Shown here: one piece after another, positions 26,199 through 35,458 of the stretch
Layout of the letters: every line of letters starts with the position of its first letter
Numbering within the stretch: the first letter of the stretch is position 1
Source: Ilyomonas sp965219515
GTDB lineage: Bacteria; Bacteroidota; Bacteroidia; Chitinophagales; Chitinophagaceae
Assembly (NCBI GenBank): GCA_965219515.1
Contig: OZ244776.1
Span: forward strand, 868,001 to 932,000
Length of the DNA: 64,000 nt
Reading direction: 5' to 3'
Program-made: the position numbers and the translations under genes
Notes under the pieces: generated by a model
The model's database searches: none
What the model saw: the letters and a program-made list of their open reading frames with translations, nothing else
Told to the model about the DNA's origin: nothing

Positions 26199-27731
26199 TT
26201 ATTGAAAATCAACTTTTGCAAAGCAAATATAATTTCTGTAAGTACAGGGAATAATCATTTGTTTTGCTGCCACCTGTTTGCCGAGGCGTGGCATGAACTG
26301 ATAGCCGCGATCTAAATTTTTTAAAGTAGGCGTGCGTTCTACCTTGCCGCCGGGCGTTATTTTCTGATCGGACAGCAGAATGTTTTTACGCTCGGTTTCG
26401 TTATACAAAAAATGAACTTCATTACCCGTATTCATGGTTGTATAGCCAATGAAATCGTCGGTATTATCGTCGTACTGCGACTTGTTGATGATATTCGACC
26501 AGTCGAGACTCGCCGTAGAATCGAAAGACAGAATGGCGATATTATCGGCAAAATACCGGGTATTCTGATAGCCGAAACCGCTGCGATACCACGGATAATA
26601 TCCGTATAATCCATACGAGTTAAGCGGACTGTAATAATAAGGTGAGTTTAAAGAACCATAACTGTAATTGTTCAGATAATCCCAGCGGTTATATTGGTTG
26701 CCGCGTGAGGATGAATAAACCGATTCTGCCGCTATCACGTATCCGCCGTCTTTGCGCATCACAATGTTTTGCAGAAAAAAATCATTAAAAGCATATTTGG
26801 GGTTGCCCTGATTTTTTGCTTCTGTTCTCAAATCGTCATTAAACGTTGTATAAGTGGCAGAAACAATGCTGTCGGCGCCTTTGCTAAACAAAGAGGCAAA
26901 CAAACCATCTACATTCCCACGCTTGCTTTTGCTGTAAAAAGAAGCCAGGAGATAGTTTTTATTTGCGTTGTCAACCTTTAACCGAATATCATCCAGATAA
27001 GCATGTTCAGACAAAACATTGTGCAGTTCCGGGTGCGATTCGCCACTTTTTTTTGTGATTAAGGTTATATCAGAAATATTGTCTTTCCGTGCATTGCCGG
27101 CAGCCCGCAGAAAAGCCAGATCGCCATCATTATCCAGATCAAATTCAGTAAGAAAATTATTGCGGTCCGGCATGTCAATATTTATGACAGATTTACTAAC
27201 CAGATTCAAATCGTTGTTTAACAATATAGTTGTTACCTGATTGTATGTTTGCTCTTTCGTATTAATTTTTACAAAAGCGATTTTCTGTTTGTCTTCACTG
27301 TAAACAAGCGAATAAACTTTGTTGTTCATGAACACATTAATGATGGTTGTATCTAATTCCTGCGGTTCGCCAATTATTTTACCATCAGAATCCATTTTCG
27401 CAGCCATGCAGTACACAATATTTCTTCTTTGATACTGATAAAAAAGATAAAAAAAATTACGGTATGCCAGCAAATCGGTATTGATTACTCTGTTCGGCAG
27501 AAAATCTAATTTTTCGTTATCTGTTTGTTTCATGGCGTCATCATATACCGAAACACTGTAACTGTTGTGATTATTTTTAAAAATAAGATAGTGATTTTCC
27601 AGTTTGCCTATGATCTCAAAATCCAGGTTTCGCACATCATTTCTATCCGGTTCTGAATAGGCAATGGTTTGGCTTTTGGATGAAAAAATAAACAGGCAAA
27701 AGGCAAGAATCGAAACAAGTTTATGATACAT
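26199..27731 (-). CDS. Exported protein of unknown function, Tyr-rich segment
   Basis: A 510-residue protein with a signal peptide (MYHKLVSILAFCLFIFSSKS). No catalytic motif is recognised. The body contains many short strands typical of beta-propeller or beta-sandwich proteins. Around residues 345-390 is a tyrosine/asparagine/glycine-rich stretch (SYGSLNSPYYYSPLNSYGL) that looks surface-exposed or flexible. It sits 6 nt upstream of the DUF6427-like gene. It is probably periplasmic or outer-membrane associated. Confidence 0.75.
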   Translation of the reverse strand: MYHKLVSILAFCLFIFSSKSQTIAYSEPDRNDVRNLDFEIIGKLENHYLIFKNNHNSYSVSVYDDAMKQTDNEKLDFLPNRVINTDLLAYRNFFYLFYQYQRRNIVYCMAAKMDSDGKIIGEPQELDTTIINVFMNNKVYSLVYSEDKQKIAFVKINTKEQTYNQVTTILLNNDLNLVSKSVINIDMPDRNNFLTEFDLDNDGDLAFLRAAGNARKDNISDITLITKKSGESHPELHNVLSEHAYLDDIRLKVDNANKNYLLASFYSKSKRGNVDGLFASLFSKGADSIVSATYTTFNDDLRTEAKNQGNPKYAFNDFFLQNIVMRKDGGYVIAAESVYSSSRGNQYNRWDYLNNYSYGSLNSPYYYSPLNSYGLYGYYPWYRSGFGYQNTRYFADNIAILSFDSTASLDWSNIINKSQYDDNTDDFIGYTTMNTGNEVHFLYNETERKNILLSDQKITPGGKVERTPTLKNLDRGYQFMPRLGKQVAAKQMIIPCTYRNYICFAKVDFQ

Positions 27732-27857
27732 TTTGAGCGTAAAATTTGGCTAACAAAATTAGTTTATCAACGGCTTTTAAATTGCGGTGAATACAACCGA
27801 TTTGTTAATCTTTCGGTTGCAATCTCAAATTTGTGTTGGTGTTATTAATTAAAAAAA

Positions 27858-28403
27858 TCAGGCAGCCGACATGAATTGTTTTACAAATTGTTCTGATTCA
27901 TCAGGCGAAATGATGATTTTTTTATCGTTGTTCATTTCTATCAGCACTACTGCATTCTCACGATGCGTTGCATACCACGTCATACAGCCGATTTCTTTAT
28001 TTAAAAACTGTCCGAAATAACCAAACATGCCGCCAACGCCAAACGTTCTGACGGCGCCTTTAAGCTTTTGCGAACTTATGACTTCAATGTGCCTGATGTC
28101 GCTTTGCAATAAAGTTATATCCGAAACCGGACGATGAACCACAATGCTTTTGTTTCTTATAAAATAAGACTTGGGACTGTATAAATATGTAATGAGGTAA
28201 ATAAGAAACAGCAATAAAATAATAACTAAGGAAGACCAGCTTCTGTGATTGATAAAAAGAAAAACCTGTACGATAACCAGAACAGACAGCAGTACGGTAA
28301 TGCAAACGGTAACAATTCGGGCGCTTTTATCAAGCGAGGCGTTATACTTCATGAGATAGCTTACTTTGCTTCGCATAAAGATAATTGATTTGTGTGGTAA
28401 CAA
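27858..28403 (-). CDS. Small membrane protein with PH-like domain
   Basis: A protein of up to 181 residues; in-frame ATGs at 28376 and 28352 give shorter versions that may be the true start. Two membrane helices (about 30-50 and 55-72) are followed by a bacterial PH-like domain: YFIRNKSIVVHRPVSDITL, then DIRHIEVISSQKLKGAVRTF, GGMFGYFGQFLNKEIG and IIISPDESEQFVKQFM. Such proteins are common in Bacteroidota and have no settled function. It stands between the queuosine-precursor transporter and the 510-residue gene on the minus strand. Confidence 0.8.
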   Translation of the reverse strand: MLPHKSIIFMRSKVSYLMKYNASLDKSARIVTVCITVLLSVLVIVQVFLFINHRSWSSLVIILLLFLIYLITYLYSPKSYFIRNKSIVVHRPVSDITLLQSDIRHIEVISSQKLKGAVRTFGVGGMFGYFGQFLNKEIGCMTWYATHRENAVVLIEMNNDKKIIISPDESEQFVKQFMSAA

Positions 28404-28451
28404 AAACCAATAAAATTACAGATTGCCGGTTCAGCCCGCCGCCGGCACGTC

Positions 28452-29240
28452 CTATGCAACAGCAGAATTACTGCTGCTCATGGCATCGTGTTTCATACGT
28501 TCAGCCACTTCTTTTCCCAGATAAGCATCAATCTTATTTTCTGCAAAATAAATAAGCGGCGTAAGCAGAATAGCAACCAGAGATTTGTAAGAATAATTGA
28601 GAATGCCTACTGCTATTACTTGTGCCCATGTCCATGTGCTGCCAAATTTAAAGGCGATAATCAGCACGATAAAACTGTCAATAAGTTGGGAAACCAATGT
28701 AGAGCCGGTTGCGCGCAGCCAGATGTACTTGTGCCCGGTAATTTTTTTGATGCGGTGAAAAACCGTAACATCAATAATCTGGCTCACGAGAAATGCCGTA
28801 AGACTGCCTGCAATAATCCATAAACCCTGACCAAAAATTACATCGTAAGCCGTTTGCATATTGCTGATGCCGCTATCTGATTTGGAGGGAATCCAGAAGT
28901 CTGCGGCCGGCAAATGAATGCTCAGATAAAACATCAAAAATGCATACCCGATTAATGCAACGGCCGTATAGGAAATGCGCCTGACGGCGCGAATGCCATA
29001 GTATTCATTTACAACATCAGTAATGATGAATTCAAGCGGCCACAGCAGCACGCCGCAGGTAAGATTGAACGACAATCCGCTTTGCCCGAACAAGGTGAGG
29101 TTTGCCGGTGCAGCGCCGAATAATTTTTCAAGAGAAAAAATTTTTGCGCCTACACATTCTGCGATGAGTGCATTGGAAACAAAAAAAGCGGTGATGGCTA
29201 CAAACAGTTTTGCCTGTTTATCTTTATAAATACTGAGCAT
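28452..29240 (-). CDS. yhhQ: Queuosine precursor transporter (VUT/YhhQ family)
   Basis: This is a 262-residue membrane protein with six or more helices of the VUT family, which imports queuosine precursors such as preQ0/preQ1 for the wobble-base modification of tRNA. Characteristic segments are SNALIAECVGAKIFSLEK, LWPLEFIITDVVNEYYG, FLVSQIIDVTVFHRIKK and WLRATGSTLVSQLIDSF. Its start overlaps the end of a 100-residue membrane-protein gene by 17 nt. I see no preQ1 riboswitch in the leader. Substrate assignment is by family only. Confidence 0.88.
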   Translation of the reverse strand: MLSIYKDKQAKLFVAITAFFVSNALIAECVGAKIFSLEKLFGAAPANLTLFGQSGLSFNLTCGVLLWPLEFIITDVVNEYYGIRAVRRISYTAVALIGYAFLMFYLSIHLPAADFWIPSKSDSGISNMQTAYDVIFGQGLWIIAGSLTAFLVSQIIDVTVFHRIKKITGHKYIWLRATGSTLVSQLIDSFIVLIIAFKFGSTWTWAQVIAVGILNYSYKSLVAILLTPLIYFAENKIDAYLGKEVAERMKHDAMSSSNSAVA

Positions 29241-29526
29241 TTCCTAAAATAAAAAAATGAGCAATCTGCAGTGAAAAGATTACAAAATTGAAGGCACGCA
29301 GCCAAAGCATCACAGGCGATGGTTTGCGCATGGCTGCCAGAATTATTTCTGCCATATTTACCATGCTATTAATAAGAAAAGACAATATAAAGCCTAAAAT
29401 AATGATAACACCTTTAAGCATTTCGCCGGGAATAAAATTTTTGGTTACCGAAATAATAAGGCAAAGCAGAAAGGCGATATTGCAGATAAAAGCGGCTTTT
29501 GCCATAACAACCAACCAGCGCATCAA
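29224..29526 (-). CDS. Small membrane protein of unknown function
   Basis: A 100-residue protein with three hydrophobic segments (about 5-28, 38-62, 73-95) and few charged residues. No family is recognised. It is the first gene of the minus-strand group and overlaps yhhQ by 17 nt, so the pair are probably translationally linked. The NSMVNMAEIILAAMRKPSPV loop between helices 2 and 3 is the only polar stretch. Confidence 0.7.
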   Translation of the reverse strand: MMRWLVVMAKAAFICNIAFLLCLIISVTKNFIPGEMLKGVIIILGFILSFLINSMVNMAEIILAAMRKPSPVMLWLRAFNFVIFSLQIAHFFILGNAQYL

Positions 29527-29672
29527 ATTATATTATAAGTAAAAATTCAAAAATAGAATGTAAAAAACGAAATGCAGTAATCATAATATTGAATGATGGT
29601 AAACAATACATACAGAAATGCAGCCGCTGCTTTTAATTTTGTTTATGAAAAACCGATTTTTATGCTGAATTT

Positions 29673-31283
29673 ATGGTTATGATGGAATCAAATCTGCTTA
29701 TTGTATTGTCTTTGCTGCTGGCGGTTTCTCTGTTATCCATGATAAGCAATAAGGTAGGTATCGCTTATCCCATTTTTCTTGTGGTAGCCGGTTTAATAAT
29801 CGGGTTGGTGCCGGATATTCCCAATATAACGCTTGATCCGGATATCGTATTTGTCATCTTTTTGCCACCGCTTTTATATTCTGCCGCGCTCAATACCTCG
29901 TGGCGCGATTTCCGGGCAAATGTGCGCCCGATCGGGCTGCTTGCCATTGGCCTTGTTATTTTTACATCCTGCGTTATAGCAGTCATCGCTCATGCCATGA
30001 TTCCCGATTTTTCGCTGTCGCTTGGCTTTTTGCTTGGCGGCATTATTTCCCCGCCGGATGCAGTTGCCGCCACCAGTGTCATCAGCAAATTAAAAGTGCC
30101 TAAGCGTGTTGTTACCATTTTAGAAGGTGAAAGTCTGGTAAACGATGCGTCGAGCCTGATTGTATTTCGCTTCGCGCTCATTGCCATTCTTACGGGTCAG
30201 TTTGTTTTGTGGAAGGCAAGCCTTGCTTTTATGGTAGTAGCCGGCGTAGGAATTTTCATCGGGCTTGCCATTGCGGCCATCATCTATCTCATTCACCGTT
30301 TTTTGCCAACCGATTCGGTCATAGATACCGCTATATCGCTCATTTCTCCCTATATCATTTATCTCACCGCAGAGCATTTTGAATGTTCCGGCGTACTGGC
30401 TGTGGTGAGCGGCGGTTTGTTTTTAAGCAATTATTCGCATCATTATCTCAATTATGAATCTCGGCTACAGTTGCAAAGCGTTTGGAATACTGCCATCTTT
30501 TTGCTGAACGGAACGGTATTTATTTTAATCGGAATGCAAATACCATTTATCATTCAGGGCATGGAAAGCTATTCCACTTCCCAAGCGCTTGGTTATGCAT
30601 TTGTTATAAGCATAGCATCTGTATTAATCAGACTTTTGTGGGTGTATCCGGTAACTTACCTGCCAAGAATCCTGAACCGGAAAATCAGAAAGAAAGAACG
30701 ACGCCCCGATTCAAAATCTGTATTTATTATAGCCTGGAGCGGTATGCGTGGCGTGGTATCGTTAGCCTCGGCACTTACCATACCCCTGGCATTGTCTAAT
30801 CAGGAAATTTTTCCGCACCGCAATCTTATATTGTTTATCACTTTCTCTGTTATTCTGTTTACGCTTGTCGGGCAGGGAATTACACTTCCTTATCTCATCA
30901 GAATATTAAAGATAGATTCGGATGATGGTGAAATACAACACAGATTTACAACGCTGAATATAGATCTGGCGCAGGTTGTTATTACTCATCTTGATACCAA
31001 TTATATCCGTGAATTGCAGACAAATGATACGCATAAGCGACTTCGCGAGCGTTATGAGCGACTGAAAGATGAAGCGGAAAGAAACATAGTAAGCGGCGAA
31101 AAAAATGCGGTAACCAAGCACAACATCCGGCGAATGCGCGTTTTAATGCTTGAGATGATAAAAATTCAGCGTAAGCAGTTAGAAGATTTTCGGTTGGCTG
31201 ATAAATATTCCGATGAATTGCTGCGGAGTAAGGAAAATGAATTAGACCTTGAAGAAGCGCGAATCAGAAAAATAAATGCCTGA
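29673..31283 (+). CDS. CPA1-type Na+/H+ antiporter
   Basis: This is a 536-residue monovalent cation/proton antiporter like NhaP/YjcE. About 12 membrane helices are followed by a cytosolic helical tail of around 120 residues. The ion-binding helix shows IISPPDAVAATSVIS with the essential Asp, and GESLVNDASSLIVFRFA is the next conserved motif. The first helix reads LLAVSLLSMISNKVGIAYP. It should exchange Na+ or K+ for H+ in pH and salt homeostasis. It is convergent with aconitase, with a shared strong terminator between them. Confidence 0.92.
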   Translation: MVMMESNLLIVLSLLLAVSLLSMISNKVGIAYPIFLVVAGLIIGLVPDIPNITLDPDIVFVIFLPPLLYSAALNTSWRDFRANVRPIGLLAIGLVIFTSCVIAVIAHAMIPDFSLSLGFLLGGIISPPDAVAATSVISKLKVPKRVVTILEGESLVNDASSLIVFRFALIAILTGQFVLWKASLAFMVVAGVGIFIGLAIAAIIYLIHRFLPTDSVIDTAISLISPYIIYLTAEHFECSGVLAVVSGGLFLSNYSHHYLNYESRLQLQSVWNTAIFLLNGTVFILIGMQIPFIIQGMESYSTSQALGYAFVISIASVLIRLLWVYPVTYLPRILNRKIRKKERRPDSKSVFIIAWSGMRGVVSLASALTIPLALSNQEIFPHRNLILFITFSVILFTLVGQGITLPYLIRILKIDSDDGEIQHRFTTLNIDLAQVVITHLDTNYIRELQTNDTHKRLRERYERLKDEAERNIVSGEKNAVTKHNIRRMRVLMLEMIKIQRKQLEDFRLADKYSDELLRSKENELDLEEARIRKINA

Positions 31284-31452
31284 TGAAACTCTCATGTTTA
31301 TAAACTATACTTTTACTATTATTAATGGGCAGATTGTGATTGGAAGTTGAAGATTTTAAGTTATGAAATTGAGTTGAATTTTTTTTTAAATGTAATGATT
31401 CTGCTTTCGCTTTACTGTCATGCTATCAAATATGTCAGGTATTCCAATCAAC

Positions 31453-31497
31453 AAAAAAGAGAGCCGGTAAAACAATTTTTACCGGCTCTCTTTTTTT
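31453..31497. terminator. Bidirectional terminator
   Basis: Left arm GAGAGCCGGTAAAA (31459-31472) pairs with TTTTACCGGCTCTC (31477-31490), flanked by A and T runs so that it works in both directions. It separates the plus-strand antiporter from the minus-strand aconitase. Confidence 0.88.
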
Positions 31498-31504
31498 AAA
31501 AAAT

Positions 31505-33778
31505 TTATTTTTTTGAATTAAATTTTTGGCGGATAATATTTAAGGCAGCACCCGCTTTAAACCATTCAATCTGCTGTTCATTGTACGTATGATTTACTTC
31601 AAAGTTATCTTCCGTGCCATCGTTGTGATGAAGAACGATAGTCAACGGTTCGCCGGGAACAAAATGCGTTAAACCGTTAATATCAATCACATCGTTTTCA
31701 CATATTTTGTCATAATCATCTTTGTTGGCAAATGTAAGCCCCAACATTCCTTGTTTTTTAAGATTGGTTTCATGAATACGTGCGAAAGATTTTACCAAAA
31801 TGGCCCGAACGCCCAAATGTCTTGGCTCCATGGCTGCATGTTCTCTTGACGATCCTTCACCATAGTTTTCATCGCCAACCACAATTGTTCCAACACCGGC
31901 AGCTTTATAAGCTCTTTGCGTGGTTGGAACGCCACCCCATTCACCGGTAAGCTGGTTTCTTACCGTATCGGTTTTTTCATTAAAAAAATTTAATGCTCCG
32001 ATCAACAGGTTATTGGAAATATTATCTAAATGTCCGCGATAATTAAGCCATGGACCTGCCATTGAAATATGATCGGTCGTGCATTTTCCTTTTGCCTTAA
32101 TCAGCAGGCGCAAACCTTTTAAATCCGTTCCTTCCCACGCCGGAAACACTTCCAAAAGCTGCAACCGGTCGCTGTCGGGCGAAACTTTTACTTCAATGTC
32201 TTTCCCGTTTGCTGCGGGCGACTCATAGCCGGGATCGTCCACTTCAAAGCCATGTGGCGGCAACTCGTAACCCTGTGGTTCATCGAGCATCACATCTTCG
32301 CCTTTTATATTTTTAAGTGTGTCTTTTAGCGGGTTAAATGTCAGGTTGCCGGCAATAGCGAATGCAGTTACTATTTCGGGAGAAGCAACAAACGCATGTG
32401 TATTGGAATTGCCGTCGTTGCGCTTGGCAAAATTGCGGTTGAACGAAGTGATGATGGAGTTTTTCCGGCTCGGGTCTTCCATGTGCCGCGCCCATTGCCC
32501 AATGCAGGGACCGCAGGCATTAGCCAGCACCACGCCGCCGATTTCATCAAAGGTTTCCAGCAGTCCGTCGCGTTCTATGGTGTATCTTACCTGTTCCGAA
32601 CCGGGTGTAATGGTAAACTCGGCCTGAGCCTGCAAGTGTTTGTCGGCCGCCTGTCTTGCCAGAGAGGCGGAGCGTGTAATATCTTCATAAGACGAATTGG
32701 TACAGGATCCTATTAGAGCCACTTCTAATTTTTCAGGCCAATTGTGTTCTTTAACCGCCTCGGCAAATTTGCTTATTGGCCAGGCAAGATCCGGCGTAAA
32801 CGGTCCGTTTACATGCGGCTCTAATTCATCTAAATTAATTTCTATTACCTGATCATAATATGTATCCGGATTCAGATATACATCATCGTCCGGGCGCAGA
32901 TGCTCTTTAATGCCATCCGCTAATCCGGCAATATCGGCGCGGGATGTATTTTGTAAATAGGCGGCCATCTTTTCGTCATAAGCAAACAAGGAACACGTTG
33001 CACCAATTTCGGCGCCCATATTACAAATGGTTCCTTTGCCGGTTGCGCTCAGACTATCGGCACCTTCGCCAAAATATTCAACAATAGCACCGGTTCCGCC
33101 TTTAACGGTAAGAATACCGGCTACTTTTAATATTACATCTTTGGCACTTGTCCAGCCGCTTAATTTACCGGTTAGTTTAATGCCGATGAGCTTCGGCCAT
33201 TTCAGTTCCCACGCAAGACCGGCCATTACATCGCAGGCATCGGCGCCGCCAACGCCAATGGCTATCATACCCAATCCGCCCGCGTTTGGCGTATGGCTGT
33301 CGGTTCCTATCATCATACCGCCGGGAAATGCATAATTTTCTAATACTACCTGATGAATAATGCCCGCACCCGCCTTCCAGAAACCGATGCCATATTTATT
33401 AGAAACGGAAGAAAGAAAATCATATACTTCTTTGTTCTTAGACAAGGCGATATCCAGATCTTCTCTTGCACCAACCTTTGCCTGTATCAGGTGATCGCAG
33501 TGAACGGTAGAAGGTACGGCAACGGTGGGTCTTCCAGCCTGCATAAACTGAAGCAATGCCATTTGAGCGGTTGCATCCTGCATGGCAACACGGTCGGGCG
33601 AAAAATCTACGTAGTTTTTACCCCGGTCAAAAGTCTGCAATGTTTGTTCAGAATGAAGATGAGAATAGAGAATTTTTTCGGCAAGCGTAAGTGGTCGTCC
33701 AACGGTATTGCGGGCGGCTTCAATTTTACCAGGCAATCCGTTATAAACCTTTTTTATCATTTCAATGTCAAAAGCCAT
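31505..33778 (-). CDS. Aconitate hydratase
   Basis: This is a 757-residue aconitase of the mitochondrial-like type, interconverting citrate and isocitrate in the TCA cycle. The 4Fe-4S ligands are in IGSCTNSSYED and ANACGPCIGQW. Other signatures are GMMIGTDSHTPNAGGLG, GVGGADACDVMAG and, in the swivel domain, GDENYGEGSSREHAAMEPRH. The length equals mitochondrial aconitase and is shorter than bacterial AcnA (about 890) or AcnB. No TCA-cycle neighbours are present. The gene is divergent from a PspC-domain gene. Confidence 0.95.
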   Translation of the reverse strand: MAFDIEMIKKVYNGLPGKIEAARNTVGRPLTLAEKILYSHLHSEQTLQTFDRGKNYVDFSPDRVAMQDATAQMALLQFMQAGRPTVAVPSTVHCDHLIQAKVGAREDLDIALSKNKEVYDFLSSVSNKYGIGFWKAGAGIIHQVVLENYAFPGGMMIGTDSHTPNAGGLGMIAIGVGGADACDVMAGLAWELKWPKLIGIKLTGKLSGWTSAKDVILKVAGILTVKGGTGAIVEYFGEGADSLSATGKGTICNMGAEIGATCSLFAYDEKMAAYLQNTSRADIAGLADGIKEHLRPDDDVYLNPDTYYDQVIEINLDELEPHVNGPFTPDLAWPISKFAEAVKEHNWPEKLEVALIGSCTNSSYEDITRSASLARQAADKHLQAQAEFTITPGSEQVRYTIERDGLLETFDEIGGVVLANACGPCIGQWARHMEDPSRKNSIITSFNRNFAKRNDGNSNTHAFVASPEIVTAFAIAGNLTFNPLKDTLKNIKGEDVMLDEPQGYELPPHGFEVDDPGYESPAANGKDIEVKVSPDSDRLQLLEVFPAWEGTDLKGLRLLIKAKGKCTTDHISMAGPWLNYRGHLDNISNNLLIGALNFFNEKTDTVRNQLTGEWGGVPTTQRAYKAAGVGTIVVGDENYGEGSSREHAAMEPRHLGVRAILVKSFARIHETNLKKQGMLGLTFANKDDYDKICENDVIDINGLTHFVPGEPLTIVLHHNDGTEDNFEVNHTYNEQQIEWFKAGAALNIIRQKFNSKK

Positions 33779-33891
33779 GTTGATGATTTTTTAATAATAA
33801 TTTTGTTTTTGAGGCGTTGCAAATCTACAAGAAAACAAGGCTTTTATATAATCTCCTGTTTTCATTTATAAAAACTTACTAAATTGCGGTT

Positions 33892-34113
33892 ATGAATAAG
33901 GTGAAACAATTTATCGAATGGCAGGTGTTTGGCGTTTGTTCCGCGCTTGGCGATAAATTGGGCATAGCAACATCGCGTATCCGCACCTGGTTTATTTATA
34001 TTTCTTTTCTTACGATGGGCTCGCCAGTTGTTATTTATATGATTATGGCGTTCTGGCTAAATATTAAAAAATACATTCTTTCCGCCCGTAGAAATCCGCT
34101 GAAATACTTATAG
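33892..34113 (+). CDS. PspC-domain small membrane protein
   Basis: A 73-residue protein made almost wholly of one PspC domain. It shows FGVCSALGDKLGIATSRIRTW (split across residues 14-34), then a single membrane helix FIYISFLTMGSPVVIYMIMAF. In other bacteria PspC domains sense envelope stress with PspA/PspB; no such partner is adjacent here. It is divergent from aconitase. A DinB-family gene follows 66 nt downstream. Confidence 0.85.
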   Translation: MNKVKQFIEWQVFGVCSALGDKLGIATSRIRTWFIYISFLTMGSPVVIYMIMAFWLNIKKYILSARRNPLKYL

Positions 34114-34179
34114 GCTTTTTTTAGAAACGCCACCCATTACGTAGAAACTATAAATTCTTCATTATTATTTCTGTTAGAA

Positions 34180-34704
34180 ATGAACAATCAGTCTGCCGAA
34201 TACTGGATGGAAGGAGCATTGCCAGGCATCATTAATTTGCTTCAGCCTGTGGCTCATGCGCTTCTACAGGCGCGAAGGGAAGCTGAAGAAATGATGAAAA
34301 ATTTTCCCAATGAGCTTTTATGGAAAACGCCCGCCGGTATTGCGTCTCCGGCATTTCATCTGCAGCATATAACCGGTGTGATTGACAGATTGTTTACCTA
34401 TGCTGATAACAAGAGCCTTACATTGCAGCAACTGAATTATTTATCGGAAGAAGGAAAATATAGCGATACGATTAAAGTTGAATTGCTGCTTCAATGTTTG
34501 CGGAAACAAATTGATAATGCCATCGCATTTTTAAAACAAACAAAACCCGATACACTTACAGAAACAAGATACATTGGTCGAAAAAAAATTGCAACCACCC
34601 AAATGGGTTTGCTATTTCACGCCGCGGAACATACCATGCGGCATACGGGTCAGTTGATGATAACGGTTAAAGTAATTGTAAGCGGAACGGATAGAACGCG
34701 TTAG
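34180..34704 (+). CDS. DinB-family putative metalloenzyme
   Basis: A 174-residue four-helix-bundle protein of the DinB/YfiT-like superfamily. The probable metal-binding histidines are in PAFHLQHITGVIDRL and in FHAAEHTMRHTGQL, near residues 65 and 150. Members include thiol transferases that use bacillithiol or mycothiol. With bshC and ytxJ in the same window, a bacillithiol-dependent transferase is a reasonable guess, not a demonstration. Its last four bases overlap the end of ytxJ on the other strand. Confidence 0.8.
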   Translation: MNNQSAEYWMEGALPGIINLLQPVAHALLQARREAEEMMKNFPNELLWKTPAGIASPAFHLQHITGVIDRLFTYADNKSLTLQQLNYLSEEGKYSDTIKVELLLQCLRKQIDNAIAFLKQTKPDTLTETRYIGRKKIATTQMGLLFHAAEHTMRHTGQLMITVKVIVSGTDRTR

Positions 34705-35024
34705 TTTTCTGCCAGTGCATTCATACTGATAGCATAATGGCTTTCGTCATAAATACAACCGCCATTTTTAATAAGAAGAATTTGCGGAGATTCGTGAGAT
34801 ACATGAAACATATCAGATACTTTATTCGAAATATTCCTGTTTTTTATCAGGTCTAAAAAATAAAAATCCATTGTATCTGGCGCGCCTTCGCGTTCCAGTC
34901 TTCTTAACACCATGCTGCTGATGCTGCAACGCGTACTGTGTTTAAAAATTACCTGCGGCTTCTGGTAAGATTCCTGTTCAATCTGCTGCAGTTGGTTTAT
35001 ATCGTTTAGTGTAATCCAGTTCAT
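34701..35024 (-). CDS. ytxJ: Bacillithiol system redox protein YtxJ
   Basis: This is a 107-residue thioredoxin-fold monothiol protein of the YtxJ/DUF2847 family. It has a single active-site cysteine, Cys33, in FKHSTRCSIS, in place of a CxxC. The fold continues with FYFLDLIKNRNISNKV and the cis-Pro region HESPQILLIKNG. It is thought to reduce bacillithiol mixed disulfides on proteins. It is the second gene after a small lipoprotein (35054-35182), 29 nt apart, and its 3' end overlaps the DinB gene tail. Confidence 0.88.
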   Translation of the reverse strand: MNWITLNDINQLQQIEQESYQKPQVIFKHSTRCSISSMVLRRLEREGAPDTMDFYFLDLIKNRNISNKVSDMFHVSHESPQILLIKNGGCIYDESHYAISMNALAEN

Positions 35025-35053
35025 AATTGCGACCGTTCAAATTATATGCCTTA

Positions 35054-35182
35054 TTAGCGTCTGAAATAATTTTTATCGTGCGAAGGGCAATTGCCAACTC
35101 TTGTGCCATGCGAAGAAGCGCACGACGTAAATAAGCCTGCCAGCAAAGAGATAAATAGTAAGCTTGTAATAATTTGTTTCAT
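35054..35182 (-). CDS. Small lipoprotein (42 residues)
   Basis: Short reading frame below usual ORF cutoffs. It begins MKQIITSLLFISLLAGL and continues FTSCASSHGTRVGNCPS to end KNYFRR. The first 20 residues are a textbook lipoprotein signal with lipobox F-T-S-C, giving acylated Cys21. The mature peptide would be only about 22 residues with one further Cys (Cys32). I recall similar tiny lipoproteins ending in a CP-x-x-x-K-x-Y-F pattern in Bacteroidota, but cannot confirm it. It lies 29 nt upstream of ytxJ in the same direction, so co-expression is likely. Confidence 0.7.
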   Translation of the reverse strand: MKQIITSLLFISLLAGLFTSCASSHGTRVGNCPSHDKNYFRR

Positions 35183-35458
35183 ATATAAGCGTAAATGCCG
35201 ATGTTTTTTCTGCCCGCTAAATTAATTTCTTTATAATGATGAAGAATTTAAAAAATGATTAATATTCTGTTTACTGCATCAATAAAAAAAAGCTATTTAC
35301 GAAATGAATAATGAAAGGGATTCAAAATCTGAACAGATGATTTGTAAAGCAACGGTTGTCTTTTTATTCCGAACATTTTTTAATTATGGCGTTAAATAAT
35401 AATAAAAGAGCATAATCATCATCAATTATACTCTTTTATTATTGAAGAGAATTTCGAT
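35183..35458. other. Intergenic upstream of the small lipoprotein
   Basis: AT-rich, with no coding frame that looks real. It contains a hairpin at 35398-35443 that should end the gene at 35459-35806. The promoter of the lipoprotein-ytxJ pair is expected here; a partial TAATTTAG box is the only hint. Confidence 0.6.
35398..35443 (-). terminator. Hairpin downstream of the 115-residue gene
   Basis: AATAATAAAAGAG (35398-35410) pairs perfectly with CTCTTTTATTATT (35431-35443) around a 20-base loop, beginning 15 bases beyond the stop. The stem is AT-rich, so termination strength is uncertain. Confidence 0.5.

Noticed and set aside
28240..29672. preQ1 riboswitch upstream of the queuosine-precursor transporter operon.
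   Set aside because: I looked for the compact pseudoknot and aptamer motif before the first gene and found none.
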